Source of the DNA: Actibacterium lipolyticum
GTDB taxonomy: Bacteria > Pseudomonadota > Alphaproteobacteria > Rhodobacterales > Rhodobacteraceae
Length of the DNA: 64,000 nucleotides
Direction of reading: 5' to 3'
Assembly: GCF_900184935.1 (NCBI RefSeq)
Contig: NZ_FXYE01000002.1
Span: forward strand, 248,001-312,000
The notes beneath the pieces were generated by a model that saw only the letters and a program-made list of their open reading frames with translations, made no database searches and was not told the DNA's origin. Positions 18,492-26,760 of this stretch are shown here, piece after piece (the stretch's first letter is position 1; every line of letters starts with the position of its first letter). The translations under genes were made by a program, and so were the position numbers.

Positions 18492-19304
18492 TCAGGCGGA
18501 CTGAAATTCGATCCGTCGTCGCAAGAATTGCGTGGCCTTGTTTGACACGGTTTTGGGGTCACCCGTCGTCAGGAACATCGACTCTGTGCCCGCGCCCAGC
18601 ATGTCTGGGTGACGTTCCAGATAATCGGCAAGGCTTTCTGCAACCAGATTGGCCTGCGAATAAACGCTGACGTTTTCCCCCAGCGCTTCCTGAAAAACCG
18701 TTTCCATCAGCGGGTAATGGGTACAGCCCAGAATTGCGGCTTCGGGTTTGGGCATCCGGCGCAGCAAAGCCTCTACGTGGCTGCGCACCAGCGCCTCTGC
18801 CAAAATCTCGTCGCCCTGTTCAATCGCATCGACCAGACCGCCACAGGGTTGCGCCTCTACGTCTACGCCAACGGCGCGGAACGCCAGTTCGCGCTGGAAC
18901 GCCCGGCTGGACACGGTCGCGGGCGTCGCAAACAACGCCACATGCTTTACCGCGACTTCGCGCGGCGGTGAATTATCGCCCCATTCGCGTTCTGTCAGGG
19001 CTTCGATCAACGGAACAAACACGCCAAGCACGCGCTTGTCGGCCGGTATCCAGTTTTCCTGCATCCGCTTCAGCGCCGCCGCCGAGGCCGTGTTACAGGC
19101 AAGAATTACAAGGTCACAGCCCGCATCCCAAAGGCGTTCAACCGCCTTTGTCGTCAGGTTGTACACGTCATCAGCATCGCGCACGCCATAAGGCGCATGC
19201 AGATTGTCCCCGTAGTAAACGAAGGGCACATCGGGCAACCGCTTGGTCACCGCGTCCAGTACGGTCAGACCGCCCAGACCAGAATCGAAAACGCCAACAG
19301 CCAT
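18492..19304 (-). CDS. murI: Glutamate racemase
   Basis: A 270-residue enzyme making D-glutamate for peptidoglycan. The two catalytic Cys residues are in [15 protein letters not shown] and [14 protein letters not shown]; the start reads [15 protein letters not shown] short insertion near residue 110 (DNSPPRE) is not unusual. The ATG overlaps the stop of the preceding acyltransferase gene as TAATG, which couples them. Confidence 0.94.
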   Translation of the reverse strand: MAVGVFDSGLGGLTVLDAVTKRLPDVPFVYYGDNLHAPYGVRDADDVYNLTTKAVERLWDAGCDLVILACNTASAAALKRMQENWIPADKRVLGVFVPLIEALTEREWGDNSPPREVAVKHVALFATPATVSSRAFQRELAFRAVGVDVEAQPCGGLVDAIEQGDEILAEALVRSHVEALLRRMPKPEAAILGCTHYPLMETVFQEALGENVSVYSQANLVAESLADYLERHPDMLGAGTESMFLTTGDPKTVSNKATQFLRRRIEFQSA

Positions 19305-20176
19305 TATGCCTTGTACTTTTCTTCAAATTCGAAGCCATAGTCGTAAGACTTCAAAGGGTTTGGGGAAAGGTCATACGTGGCTTTGCGCAGGAAATCCATC
19401 ATTGCTTTGGGATCGCCTGCCAGCGCGTTAAGTTGTGCCTGAGGGATTGGTTTTCCAACAACCACCCGCACCGGTTCATCCACCCGCGCCCGGAATTCTT
19501 TGATCAAAAGCGCAAGTCGCAAGGTCGAATGCACCCGGCTGGCCAACTGAAACAGGCGCGAGTTGTGGCCATCAAAAAAGATCGGCACGACCGTTGCGTT
19601 CGACTTGGCAACCATGCGCGCGGTAAAGCTGCGCCAGCCCGGATCCATGGGCGGCGAAAACAACTTGGCAGCGGTGGACACGGTACCGCCCGGGAAAATC
19701 CCAATCGCCCCGCCCTTCGCCAGATACTCCAACGCGGCTTTGCGCGTTTCGATATTCACGCGCTGTGCTTCTTTGGTTTCATCAAAGCTGATGGGCAGAA
19801 CGATTTTGTTCAGCTCTTCGGCTTTGCGGAAAACCTGATGCGCCAGAATGCGGAAATCACCGCGCACTTTTGACAGGATGTGCCCCATCATCAGGCCATC
19901 CAGGATGCCATAGGGGTGGTTTGCGATCAGGATCAGCGGGCCGTTGGCCGGTATCTGCGAAAGAGCGCCATCGACGACATCAAGGCTTAGCCCGTACCGT
20001 TCAACCATCACGTCCCAAAAGTCGCGGCCAGCGGCAACTTCGTCTTCGTACCCTTTGGCGCGTTTGATCAGACGCAACCGCCCTGTCGCGTTTTCCAGAA
20101 AACGGATCAGAACCCGGCCGCCTTTTGAGCGCGCCGAACTGGCATAGCTGATCTCTCTCGTCACTTGTCGGCTCAT
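19304..20176 (-). CDS. PlsC-like lysophospholipid acyltransferase family protein
   Basis: A 290-residue acyltransferase-fold protein. The catalytic His-Asp block reads [14 protein letters not shown] (H-x5-D, as in the subgroup that includes putative haemolysin and ornithine-lipid type acyltransferases), and the substrate block is [11 protein letters not shown]. It lacks a clear transmembrane helix at the N-terminus. It probably acylates a lysolipid on the cytoplasmic face of the membrane; the exact lipid cannot be read from the sequence. It is the first gene of the minus-strand run leading through murI and argC to the ccm genes. Confidence 0.75.
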   Translation of the reverse strand: MSRQVTREISYASSARSKGGRVLIRFLENATGRLRLIKRAKGYEDEVAAGRDFWDVMVERYGLSLDVVDGALSQIPANGPLILIANHPYGILDGLMMGHILSKVRGDFRILAHQVFRKAEELNKIVLPISFDETKEAQRVNIETRKAALEYLAKGGAIGIFPGGTVSTAAKLFSPPMDPGWRSFTARMVAKSNATVVPIFFDGHNSRLFQLASRVHSTLRLALLIKEFRARVDEPVRVVVGKPIPQAQLNALAGDPKAMMDFLRKATYDLSPNPLKSYDYGFEFEEKYKA

Positions 20177-20225
20177 TGCCGATCACCCTGTGTTAGCGCC
20201 CATGGAAAGGCTTTCGCCTGCGGAT

Positions 20226-20257
20226 TACAGAAAACTGCACCCGCAGGGAAGGATTTA
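20226..20257 (-). repeat. Hairpin downstream of the indolepyruvate oxidoreductase gene
   Basis: CCTGCGG and CCGCAGG form imperfectly spaced 7-bp arms in the 110-base gap between the oxidoreductase stop and the acyltransferase start. There is no clear T-tract, so termination is uncertain. Confidence 0.35.
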
Positions 20258-20286
20258 TGACAACGGCGTGACGTCCGTATGACGTT

Positions 20287-23200
20287 TTATTCGGCGGCGC
20301 GTTTCATTGCGTCCTCTGTTTGAGAGAGCGCTGCCAGAAACTCTTCCCGGCGTTTCGCGGCCTTCCGTTCGTTGGCTTCTTTCACAGGGCCGAAGCCGCG
20401 AATTTGAACAGGAAGTTCGGCCAAGGCGACCGCGGGACCCATTTTATCGGCAGAACTTTCTTTCAAAACGCGCGCCATGTCAGCTTCGTATTGCTTGATA
20501 AGCGCACGCTCCATCTTACGCTCTGACGTGTAACCGAAGGGATCAAATGGTGTTCCCCGCAGCGATTTCATCTTTGCCAAAATCTGGAAACTGCGCAGCA
20601 TCCAAGGGCCGAATTCGCGTTTTTTCGGGCGGCCGTCGGCACCTGTCTTTGAAAGGATCGGGGGCGCAAGGTGGAACGTCATCTTAAAATCGCCGCCAAA
20701 CTCTTCCCGCGCCTTGGACTCGGTTTCAAGGTGAAGCCGCGCGACTTCGTATTCATCCTTGTAAGACAGAAGCTTATGATACCCTGTGGCAATCGCCTCT
20801 TTCAAAGCGGGGTCATCGGCCTGATCCACCAACCGGCGGTACCGTTTCGCCAAACGCTTGCCTTGATAAGCCGTCAAATGCGCCTCGCGGAACGCAATTT
20901 TTTCGGCCAGAGACTTGGGCTTTTCAACGACCTTCGGCTCGCCGATCCGCGCAGCCTCTGCGGGGTGTTCCGCTGCCCACCGGCCAATTTCGAACGCGCG
21001 TTTGTTGCCTTCAACGGCTGCCTTGTTCAACTCCACCGCGCGCAAGATCGCCTCTTCGCTTAGCGGAACCAGCCCACGCTGCCACGCCGCGCCAAGGATC
21101 ATCATGTTCGAATAGATCGTATCCCCCATCAGCGCCTTAGCCAGCGCCGAGGCATCGAACATCTGCAAATTACCCTGCAACCGCGCCTCTAACGCAAGGC
21201 TCAGCCGATCGGCGGGCAATTTGAATTCTGTGTCGCGGGTGAAGTCACCGGTGATAATTTCGTGACTGTTCACCACCGCGCCGGTTTTTCCGGTTTTCAT
21301 CAGGCCCAGCGTCTTCGCGCCCGCCGACACGACCAGATCACCACCGATAACGGTATCGGCCTCGCCCGTCGCGACGCGGATGGCCGAGATATCTTCGGGC
21401 CGTTCCGCGATACGGCAGTGGATGTGAACCGCGCCGCCCTTCTGCGCCAGACCGGCCATTTCCATCATGCCCGCGCCTTTACCATCCAGATGCGCGGCCA
21501 TGGCCAGAATGGCCCCAACCGTCACCACGCCCGTACCGCCAACCCCGGTAATCACCACGTTATACGTGCCGTTGATCACCGGCAGCGTGGGTTGTGGCAG
21601 GTGGGGAATGTCGATTTCTGCCGTGGCTTCCTTTTTGATTGTCGCGCCTTCAAGCGTGACGAAGGACGGACAGAAGCCTTTGACGCAGGAAAAATCCTTG
21701 TTGCACGAACTTTGATCGATTCCGCGTTTGCGCCCCAGTTCTGTTTCAACCGGTACGATGGAAACACAGTTCGACTGGACCCCACAATCGCCGCAGCCTT
21801 CGCAGACATCCGTGTTGATAAAGACGCGCTTGTCAGGGTCCGGGAATTTCCCCCGTTTGCGGCGGCGGCGCTTTTCAGCAGCACAGGTTTGAACATAAAT
21901 AAGTGCTGATACGCCTTTGACTTTACTTAACCTTTCCTGCACTGCCATCAGGTCATCCCGCGGGCTTAGCGACACCTCGCGCGGGAAAGCGGACAGGTCC
22001 AACTCTTCCTTTTCGTCATACACAACGGCAACGTCTTTCACGCCCATCGCCAGCACTTCGCGCGCGATTTGTTGGGCGGATAAATCCCCTTCGTTCGACT
22101 GACCGCCGGTCATCGCCACCGCGTCGTTGTAGAGGATTTTGTAGGTCATGTTCGTGCCCGCCGCGACAGCCGCGCGAATGGCCTGAATGCCCGAATGGTT
22201 ATAGGTGCCGTCGCCAAGGTTCTGGAACACGTGATCGCGCGTGGAAAACGGGGCCTCGCCGATCCAGTTTGCCCCCTCGCCACCCATTTGGGTAAAGCCG
22301 ACCGTCTGTCGGTCCATCCACTGCACCATATAGTGACAGCCGATCCCGGCATAGGCGCGATCCCCTTCTGGAACCTTGGTAGAGCTGTTGTGCGGACACC
22401 CCGAACAGAAATACGGCAAACGCGCTGCGATATCTTCGGCGTTGTCGGCTTTGCGCGATTCATCAAGCGCCTGAAGGCCGGCCTTTACGCCATCAGTGCC
22501 GCGCCCTTCGTCCACAAGAATATCGCCGATCTTTTGCGCGATCATGATCGGGTCAATCGCAAACCGGGTCGGGAACAGCTCTTCGCCATTGCCGTCTTTC
22601 CAGCCATAGACGCGGCGACCGTGGCGATCATCAAAGATCGCCTCTTTGACCTGCACCTCGATCAGCTTGCGTTTTTCTTCGACCACAACGATCAGGTCCA
22701 GCCCTTCGGCCCAGAGGTGGAACGTGTGCATATCCAGCGGCCACACCTGACCGATCTTATAGGTAGTGATGCCCAGCCGCTCTGCCTCTTGCTCATCAAT
22801 GCCAAGAAGTTGCAGTGCGTGCGTCAGGTCGAGCCAGTTTTTGCCCGCCGCGACAAACCCGATCTTGGCCCCCGGCTTTCCCCAGACGCGCTTGTCGATC
22901 TTGTTCGCCCGCGCGAAGGCTTCGGCCGCAAAGCGTTTGTAATCGATCATCCGCGCCTCTTGCGCGACGGGCGTGTCGATCAGGCGAATGTTGATGCCAC
23001 CTTCGGGCTTTTCAAACGGCGGCGTCACGAATTGCATCCGGTCCGGGCGCCCATCAACCACGGACGTCGCCTCGACCGTGTCTTTCATCGTTTTCAGGCC
23101 AACCCAGACGCCAGCAAACCGGCTAAGCGCATAACCATAAAGGCCATAATCCAGAATTTCCTGAACACCCGCGGGCGACACGATGGGCATATAGGCATCC

Positions 23201-23691
23201 ACCATCGCCCAGTCGGATTGGTGCAACGTGGTTGAACTTTCGCCGGTGTGATCATCCCCCATCGCCATCAGCACGCCGCCATTCGGGGACGTGCCCGCCA
23301 TATTGGCGTGGCGCATCACATCGCCAGACCGGTCCACCCCCGGCCCTTTGCCATACCAAAGCGCGAAGACACCGTCGTGCTTTCCTTCGCCGCGCAGTTC
23401 GGCCTGTTGGCTGCCCCAGATTGCCGTCGCTGCAAGGTCTTCGTTCAGGCCCGGCTGAAAAAGGATGTTCGACGCATCAAGGTCCGCCTTGGCGCGCACC
23501 ATCTGCATATCAACGGCACCAAGGGGCGATCCGCGATAACCGGTGACATAGCCCGCAGTATTCAGCCCCGCCGCCTTGTCCCGCGCCGCCTGCATAAGCA
23601 TAAGGCGCACAAGCGCCTGGGTTCCGTTCAACAACACCGGCGACTTTTCCAAATCGAACCGGTCGTGAAGGGTTATCTGCTGCTTACTCAT
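20287..23691 (-). CDS. Indolepyruvate ferredoxin oxidoreductase family protein (fused alpha-beta)
   Basis: A 1134-residue fusion that should oxidatively decarboxylate aryl- or branched-chain 2-oxo acids to acyl-CoA, passing electrons to an acceptor. In order: the pyrimidine-binding TPP domain (GYRGSPLGAVDMQM), the C-terminal TPP domain (CSGCPHNSSTKVPEG and GGEGANWIGEAP), an iron-sulfur segment near residue 635 (DVCEGCGDCGVQSNC), and a gamma domain near 710 (GVGGTGVVTVGAIL), then a helical C-terminal domain. ATG 23691 follows GGGAGG; the upstream in-frame codon adds 15 non-conserved residues. The aerobic fused form is common in proteobacteria that degrade phenylalanine or tryptophan. Confidence 0.88.
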   Translation of the reverse strand: MSKQQITLHDRFDLEKSPVLLNGTQALVRLMLMQAARDKAAGLNTAGYVTGYRGSPLGAVDMQMVRAKADLDASNILFQPGLNEDLAATAIWGSQQAELRGEGKHDGVFALWYGKGPGVDRSGDVMRHANMAGTSPNGGVLMAMGDDHTGESSTTLHQSDWAMVDAYMPIVSPAGVQEILDYGLYGYALSRFAGVWVGLKTMKDTVEATSVVDGRPDRMQFVTPPFEKPEGGINIRLIDTPVAQEARMIDYKRFAAEAFARANKIDKRVWGKPGAKIGFVAAGKNWLDLTHALQLLGIDEQEAERLGITTYKIGQVWPLDMHTFHLWAEGLDLIVVVEEKRKLIEVQVKEAIFDDRHGRRVYGWKDGNGEELFPTRFAIDPIMIAQKIGDILVDEGRGTDGVKAGLQALDESRKADNAEDIAARLPYFCSGCPHNSSTKVPEGDRAYAGIGCHYMVQWMDRQTVGFTQMGGEGANWIGEAPFSTRDHVFQNLGDGTYNHSGIQAIRAAVAAGTNMTYKILYNDAVAMTGGQSNEGDLSAQQIAREVLAMGVKDVAVVYDEKEELDLSAFPREVSLSPRDDLMAVQERLSKVKGVSALIYVQTCAAEKRRRRKRGKFPDPDKRVFINTDVCEGCGDCGVQSNCVSIVPVETELGRKRGIDQSSCNKDFSCVKGFCPSFVTLEGATIKKEATAEIDIPHLPQPTLPVINGTYNVVITGVGGTGVVTVGAILAMAAHLDGKGAGMMEMAGLAQKGGAVHIHCRIAERPEDISAIRVATGEADTVIGGDLVVSAGAKTLGLMKTGKTGAVVNSHEIITGDFTRDTEFKLPADRLSLALEARLQGNLQMFDASALAKALMGDTIYSNMMILGAAWQRGLVPLSEEAILRAVELNKAAVEGNKRAFEIGRWAAEHPAEAARIGEPKVVEKPKSLAEKIAFREAHLTAYQGKRLAKRYRRLVDQADDPALKEAIATGYHKLLSYKDEYEVARLHLETESKAREEFGGDFKMTFHLAPPILSKTGADGRPKKREFGPWMLRSFQILAKMKSLRGTPFDPFGYTSERKMERALIKQYEADMARVLKESSADKMGPAVALAELPVQIRGFGPVKEANERKAAKRREEFLAALSQTEDAMKRAAE

Positions 23692-23728
23692 CGGGCACCT
23701 CCCTTGCATAACGAGCATAGCACAAGGA

Positions 23729-23749
23729 TAGGTCAAAAAAGCTGACCTA
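23729..23749. promoter_or_regulatory. Inverted repeat in the LysR-oxidoreductase intergenic region
   Basis: TAGGTCA and TGACCTA are perfect 7-bp arms around a seven-base spacer. It sits about 40 bases before the oxidoreductase start, where a regulator would control that promoter. Confidence 0.55.
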
Positions 23750-23772
23750 CAAAATGAATTTTCCTCAAGTCT

Positions 23773-23786
23773 CCATTTGCAAATGG
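23773..23786. promoter_or_regulatory. Fourteen-base perfect palindrome, candidate LysR operator
   Basis: CCATTTGCAAATGG is self-complementary over its whole length. It lies 24 bases from the TAGGTCA repeat and midway between the divergent genes. LysR proteins usually bind an interrupted dyad and autorepress from such a shared region. Assignment to this regulator is an inference from position. Confidence 0.55.
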
Positions 23787-23847
23787 GAAAACGCTAAGGG
23801 TAGGTAAGTTCCGCAATGTGGCCACAATAGTATACGAGTATTACGCG

Positions 23848-24753
23848 ATGGATTGGGACAAACTCAGAATCTTTCACGCTGTGGCTGACGCCGGCAGCCT
23901 GACCCATGCGGGCGATGTCCTGCATTTATCGCAGTCTGCTGTGTCACGGCAGATTCGTGCCCTAGAGGAAAGCCTGAACACCACCCTGTTTCACCGCCAC
24001 GCGCGGGGGCTGATTCTTACTGAACAGGGTGAATTGCTTTTCGACGCCACGGCTGCCATGAACAAACGCCTTGATACCGCCGCCGCGCGCATTCGCGACA
24101 GCGAGGAAGAGGTGTTCGGAGAGCTGCGCGTAACCACCACAACCGGCTTTGGCACCCTGTGGCTGGCCCCCCGCCTGCCCAAGCTTTACGAAAAATATCC
24201 GCATCTGAAGATTGACCTGATGTTGGAAGAGCGTGTCCTTGACCTTCCCATGCGCGAGGCCGACGTCGCCATCCGCATGAAAGAGCCAAGTCAGGCCGAC
24301 CTGATCCGCCGCCGTTTGATGACCGTTCGGATGCGCCTTTATGCATCGCCCGAATATCTGGCCGAACGTGGAACGCCGACGACCATGGCGGATCTGACCG
24401 AGCATCGCCTGATTTGTCAAAACACCACATCCGCCCAAGTCGGTGCTGGTGCGGCCTTGGTACAAGAACTGATGTCGCATGACATCCCATCAACCCTGAC
24501 GGTGAACAATTACTTCGGCGTTTTGCAGGGCGTGCTGAACAACTTGGGCATCGGGGTGCTGCCTGACTACCTTACGCAGGACTTCCCCGATTTGGTGCGC
24601 GTACTGCCCGAGGTTGAAAGCAACGAGGTTCCGGCCTTCCTTGCCTACCCCGAGGAATTGCGGCAATCCAAGCGGATTTCAGCGTTCCGCGACTTCGTCA
24701 CCGAAGAAATTATTGAGCATCGCAAACGGCAAAAAAACACGCCAGAATTGTGA
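23848..24753 (+). CDS. LysR family transcriptional regulator
   Basis: A 301-residue regulator. The N-terminal winged helix-turn-helix is typical: MDWDKLRIFHAVADAGSLTH then LHLSQSAVSRQIRALEES. It is followed by a co-inducer binding domain with GELRVTTTTGFGTLWLAPRL. I start at ATG 23848, because LysR proteins begin about seven residues before the first helix; an upstream codon adds ten non-conserved residues. It diverges from the indolepyruvate oxidoreductase gene and probably controls it. The effector cannot be told. Confidence 0.88.
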   Translation: MDWDKLRIFHAVADAGSLTHAGDVLHLSQSAVSRQIRALEESLNTTLFHRHARGLILTEQGELLFDATAAMNKRLDTAAARIRDSEEEVFGELRVTTTTGFGTLWLAPRLPKLYEKYPHLKIDLMLEERVLDLPMREADVAIRMKEPSQADLIRRRLMTVRMRLYASPEYLAERGTPTTMADLTEHRLICQNTTSAQVGAGAALVQELMSHDIPSTLTVNNYFGVLQGVLNNLGIGVLPDYLTQDFPDLVRVLPEVESNEVPAFLAYPEELRQSKRISAFRDFVTEEIIEHRKRQKNTPEL

Positions 24754-24804
24754 GCTATGCGCCACACTCATAGCGGCCATGTTGCGGGTGCGGCATTTTT
24801 TTCC

Positions 24805-24911
24805 TTGAATGGAAGGTCATGGGCCCATAAGTCCTCGGTTGAAGGCTGCGACTTGTTCGCGTCTTTACCTCCCTGTTGGACTTAGGCCGAGCTTGTCTCG
24901 GCCTTTTTTTT
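24805..24911 (+). ncRNA. Candidate small RNA with promoter, CCTCCC segment and strong terminator
   Basis: A possible promoter TTGAAT (24805-24810), 17-base spacer, TAAGTC (24828-24833) would start a transcript of about 70 bases. It would hold a small hairpin (GCGA, loop CTTGT, TCGC at 24848-24860), an apparently unpaired stretch with CCTCCC (24868-24873), and a terminator at 24885-24911. CCUCCC can pair with Shine-Dalgarno sequences, as in CCUCC-motif RNAs of Rhodobacteraceae. It could instead be only the 3' end of the LysR transcript. No open reading frame of note lies here. Confidence 0.42.
24885..24911 (+). terminator. Intrinsic terminator
   Basis: GGCCGA and TCGGCC with a seven-base loop, followed by eight T. 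It ends either the LysR transcript or the candidate small RNA. Confidence 0.92.
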
Positions 24912-24936
24912 GCGCTGCCGTCAGGTGGATACGCGT

Positions 24937-26193
24937 TTACGCAGTGCGCATCATTTCGGCTTGGGCCGCTTTTTGTCGCTCCAAAAAACGGCGCTCACTG
25001 TCCACGCGGGATAATCCAATTGCCAAATCATAAGCCGCTATTGCGTTTTCGGCATTGCCTGTTCGCGCAAAAAGCTCTGCCCGGGCGGCGTGGTAAGGTT
25101 GGTAATGCTCCATCTCGGACTTCAGAAGTTCCAGATCAGCAAGGGCTGCGACCGGCCCCGTAACGTAAGACCGCGCCACGATATGGTTCAGCCGAACGAC
25201 AGCCGTCGGCACAAGTTCCGCAAGCTTGGAATAGAGCGCGGCGATCTGTGCCCAGTCGGTTTGATCCGCCGTTTTCGCATCTGCATGCAGCGCAGCAATT
25301 GCCGCCTGAAGTTGAAATGGCCCGGTTTGTGCCAGACGCATGGCATGGTTAAGCGCATCCTCCCCTTCGGCAATCAATGCGCGGTCCCACTTGGACCGGT
25401 CCTGCTCCAACAGCGGGACGTAGTTCCCCGCGTCATCGCGCCGGGCCAAGCGGCGGGAATATCCGACGGCGATCAACGCCAACAGCCCCAGAACCTCGGG
25501 CGTGTCGGGGCAAAGCTCGGCCATCATGCGCGCCAGAAACAGCGCCTCTTCGCACAGATCAGCGCGCAGCTGATCCGCACCCTCGGTCGCGCAATAGCCT
25601 TCGTTGTAAATCAGATAGATCACCTGAAGAACGGCATCCATCCGCACGGGCATGTCCTGCTGGTCTGGAATGGCAAAGGGAATGCCCGCCTTTCCGATCT
25701 TGGCCCGCGCCCTTGCAAGGCGCTGCGCCATCGCGGGTGTTTTATCTAGAAAGGCGCGCGCAATCTCGCTTGTGGTTAGGCCACCAAGGCAGCGCAGCGT
25801 CAAAGCAACGCTTGTTTTGCGATCAAGCGCCGGATGGCAGCAGGTAAAGATAAGCCGCAATCGTTCGTCAGGTATCGCAAGCCTTTCCGGCCCTGCTGCG
25901 GCTTCCTCTGCCAGCATACCGATGGCGGTGGCGTGGCCGCTGGCTGTGCCAGCCTTGCGCACACGGTCGATCGCCTTGCGCCGCGCGACCTGCAACAACC
26001 ATCCGCGCGGGTTTTGCGGCACCCCGCCCTGCCCCCAATGGCGCAAGGCGGACTCAATCGCGTCTTGCAGGCAATCTTCGGCCAGATCCAGCGTTCCCAG
26101 ATGCGCCGTAAGCGCAGCAAGCAGCCGCCCCCGATCCGTCCGCAAACTATGCGCAACGGCCCGGTGTACCTCTTCGGGGGCGGCCGAAGGCAT
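24937..26193 (-). CDS. ECF42-type RNA polymerase sigma factor with long C-terminal extension
   Basis: A 418-residue sigma factor. Region 2 lies near residues 12-80 (LDLAEDCLQDAIESALRHW, then RGWLLQVARRKAIDRVRK) and region 4 near 135-185 (LTLRCLGGLTTSEIARAFL). The remaining ~230 residues are helical and TPR-like (LYSKLAELVPTAVVRLNHIV, AELFARTGNAENAIAAYDLA). That architecture, with no anti-sigma gene beside it and a DGPF protein next door, defines the ECF42 group. The start overlaps the stop of that DGPF gene as TAATG. The C-terminal extension is thought to take the place of an anti-sigma factor. Confidence 0.9.
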   Translation of the reverse strand: MPSAAPEEVHRAVAHSLRTDRGRLLAALTAHLGTLDLAEDCLQDAIESALRHWGQGGVPQNPRGWLLQVARRKAIDRVRKAGTASGHATAIGMLAEEAAAGPERLAIPDERLRLIFTCCHPALDRKTSVALTLRCLGGLTTSEIARAFLDKTPAMAQRLARARAKIGKAGIPFAIPDQQDMPVRMDAVLQVIYLIYNEGYCATEGADQLRADLCEEALFLARMMAELCPDTPEVLGLLALIAVGYSRRLARRDDAGNYVPLLEQDRSKWDRALIAEGEDALNHAMRLAQTGPFQLQAAIAALHADAKTADQTDWAQIAALYSKLAELVPTAVVRLNHIVARSYVTGPVAALADLELLKSEMEHYQPYHAARAELFARTGNAENAIAAYDLAIGLSRVDSERRFLERQKAAQAEMMRTA

Positions 26194-26546
26194 TAGCCGT
26201 CAAATTCCATGACGGGGCGCACCTCAACAGTGCCGTGTTCGGCTGTCGGGATCAGCTTGGCATAGCGGATGGCCTGATCCAGATCCGCACAATCCAAAAG
26301 ATAGAAACCGCCCAATTGCTCTTTGGTTTCGGCAAAGGGGCCATCGGTCAGTTCTGCCTTGCCGTTGCGAATGCGCACACATGTCGCCGTTTCAACCGGT
26401 TGAAGCGCCTCGCCCGCAATATGGGCACCATCCGCCAGATAGGTTTTAGTGGCCGTTTCATAGCCCGCCATAAATGGCCCCCACGCATCGCTGCCGTATT
26501 CTGGGGCCGTACCGGGTGCGGAATAAATCAATGCAAGGTATTTCAT
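26193..26546 (-). CDS. DGPF/YCII-related domain protein, partner of the ECF42 sigma factor
   Basis: A 117-residue single-domain protein. MKYLALIYSAPG opens the dimeric ferredoxin-like YCII fold, and the name-giving motif is in ELTDGPFAETKEQLGGFYLL. Such proteins are the usual neighbours and targets of ECF42 sigma factors, and their biochemical function is unknown. ATG 26546 follows AAGGAC; longer in-frame extensions upstream would run through the promoter region. Transcription should start from the TGTCGA promoter about 75-100 bases upstream. Confidence 0.88.
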   Translation of the reverse strand: MKYLALIYSAPGTAPEYGSDAWGPFMAGYETATKTYLADGAHIAGEALQPVETATCVRIRNGKAELTDGPFAETKEQLGGFYLLDCADLDQAIRYAKLIPTAEHGTVEVRPVMEFDG

Positions 26547-26619
26547 GTCTTGGGTCCTTAAATCAGGTGTTTCAAAATGCGTGCGCCAGCGGTCAATGGA
26601 ACCAGCCACGCATATTGAA

Positions 26620-26646
26620 GACGCGCAAGACAACCGATTTTCGACA
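26620..26646 (-). promoter_or_regulatory. Predicted ECF42-dependent promoter
   Basis: On the minus strand TGTCGA (26646-26641) is followed after 17 bases by CGTC (26623-26620). This matches the ECF42 consensus as I remember it, TGTCGA at -35 and CG(A/T)C at -10. The predicted transcript would have a leader of roughly 65 bases before the DGPF gene and would include the sigma gene, giving positive autoregulation. Confidence 0.7.
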
Positions 26647-26760
26647 TTCTGCCCCGAAAATATAATTTCTAAGACGCTTCGGCACCCCATTGGCCCTTTT
26701 CCCCCGCCCCGGCTTGCAATATGACCTGCCCAAACCAGCTGCCGGGGATAGTATAACAAG

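Noticed and set aside
22195-23235. 346-residue plus-strand frame inside the indolepyruvate oxidoreductase gene
   Set aside because: Antisense of conserved TPP-domain coding sequence.
24805-24911. Firm assignment to the CcsR/cuckoo RNA family
   Set aside because: Only one CCTCCC is present and not in a hairpin loop; the family needs more.
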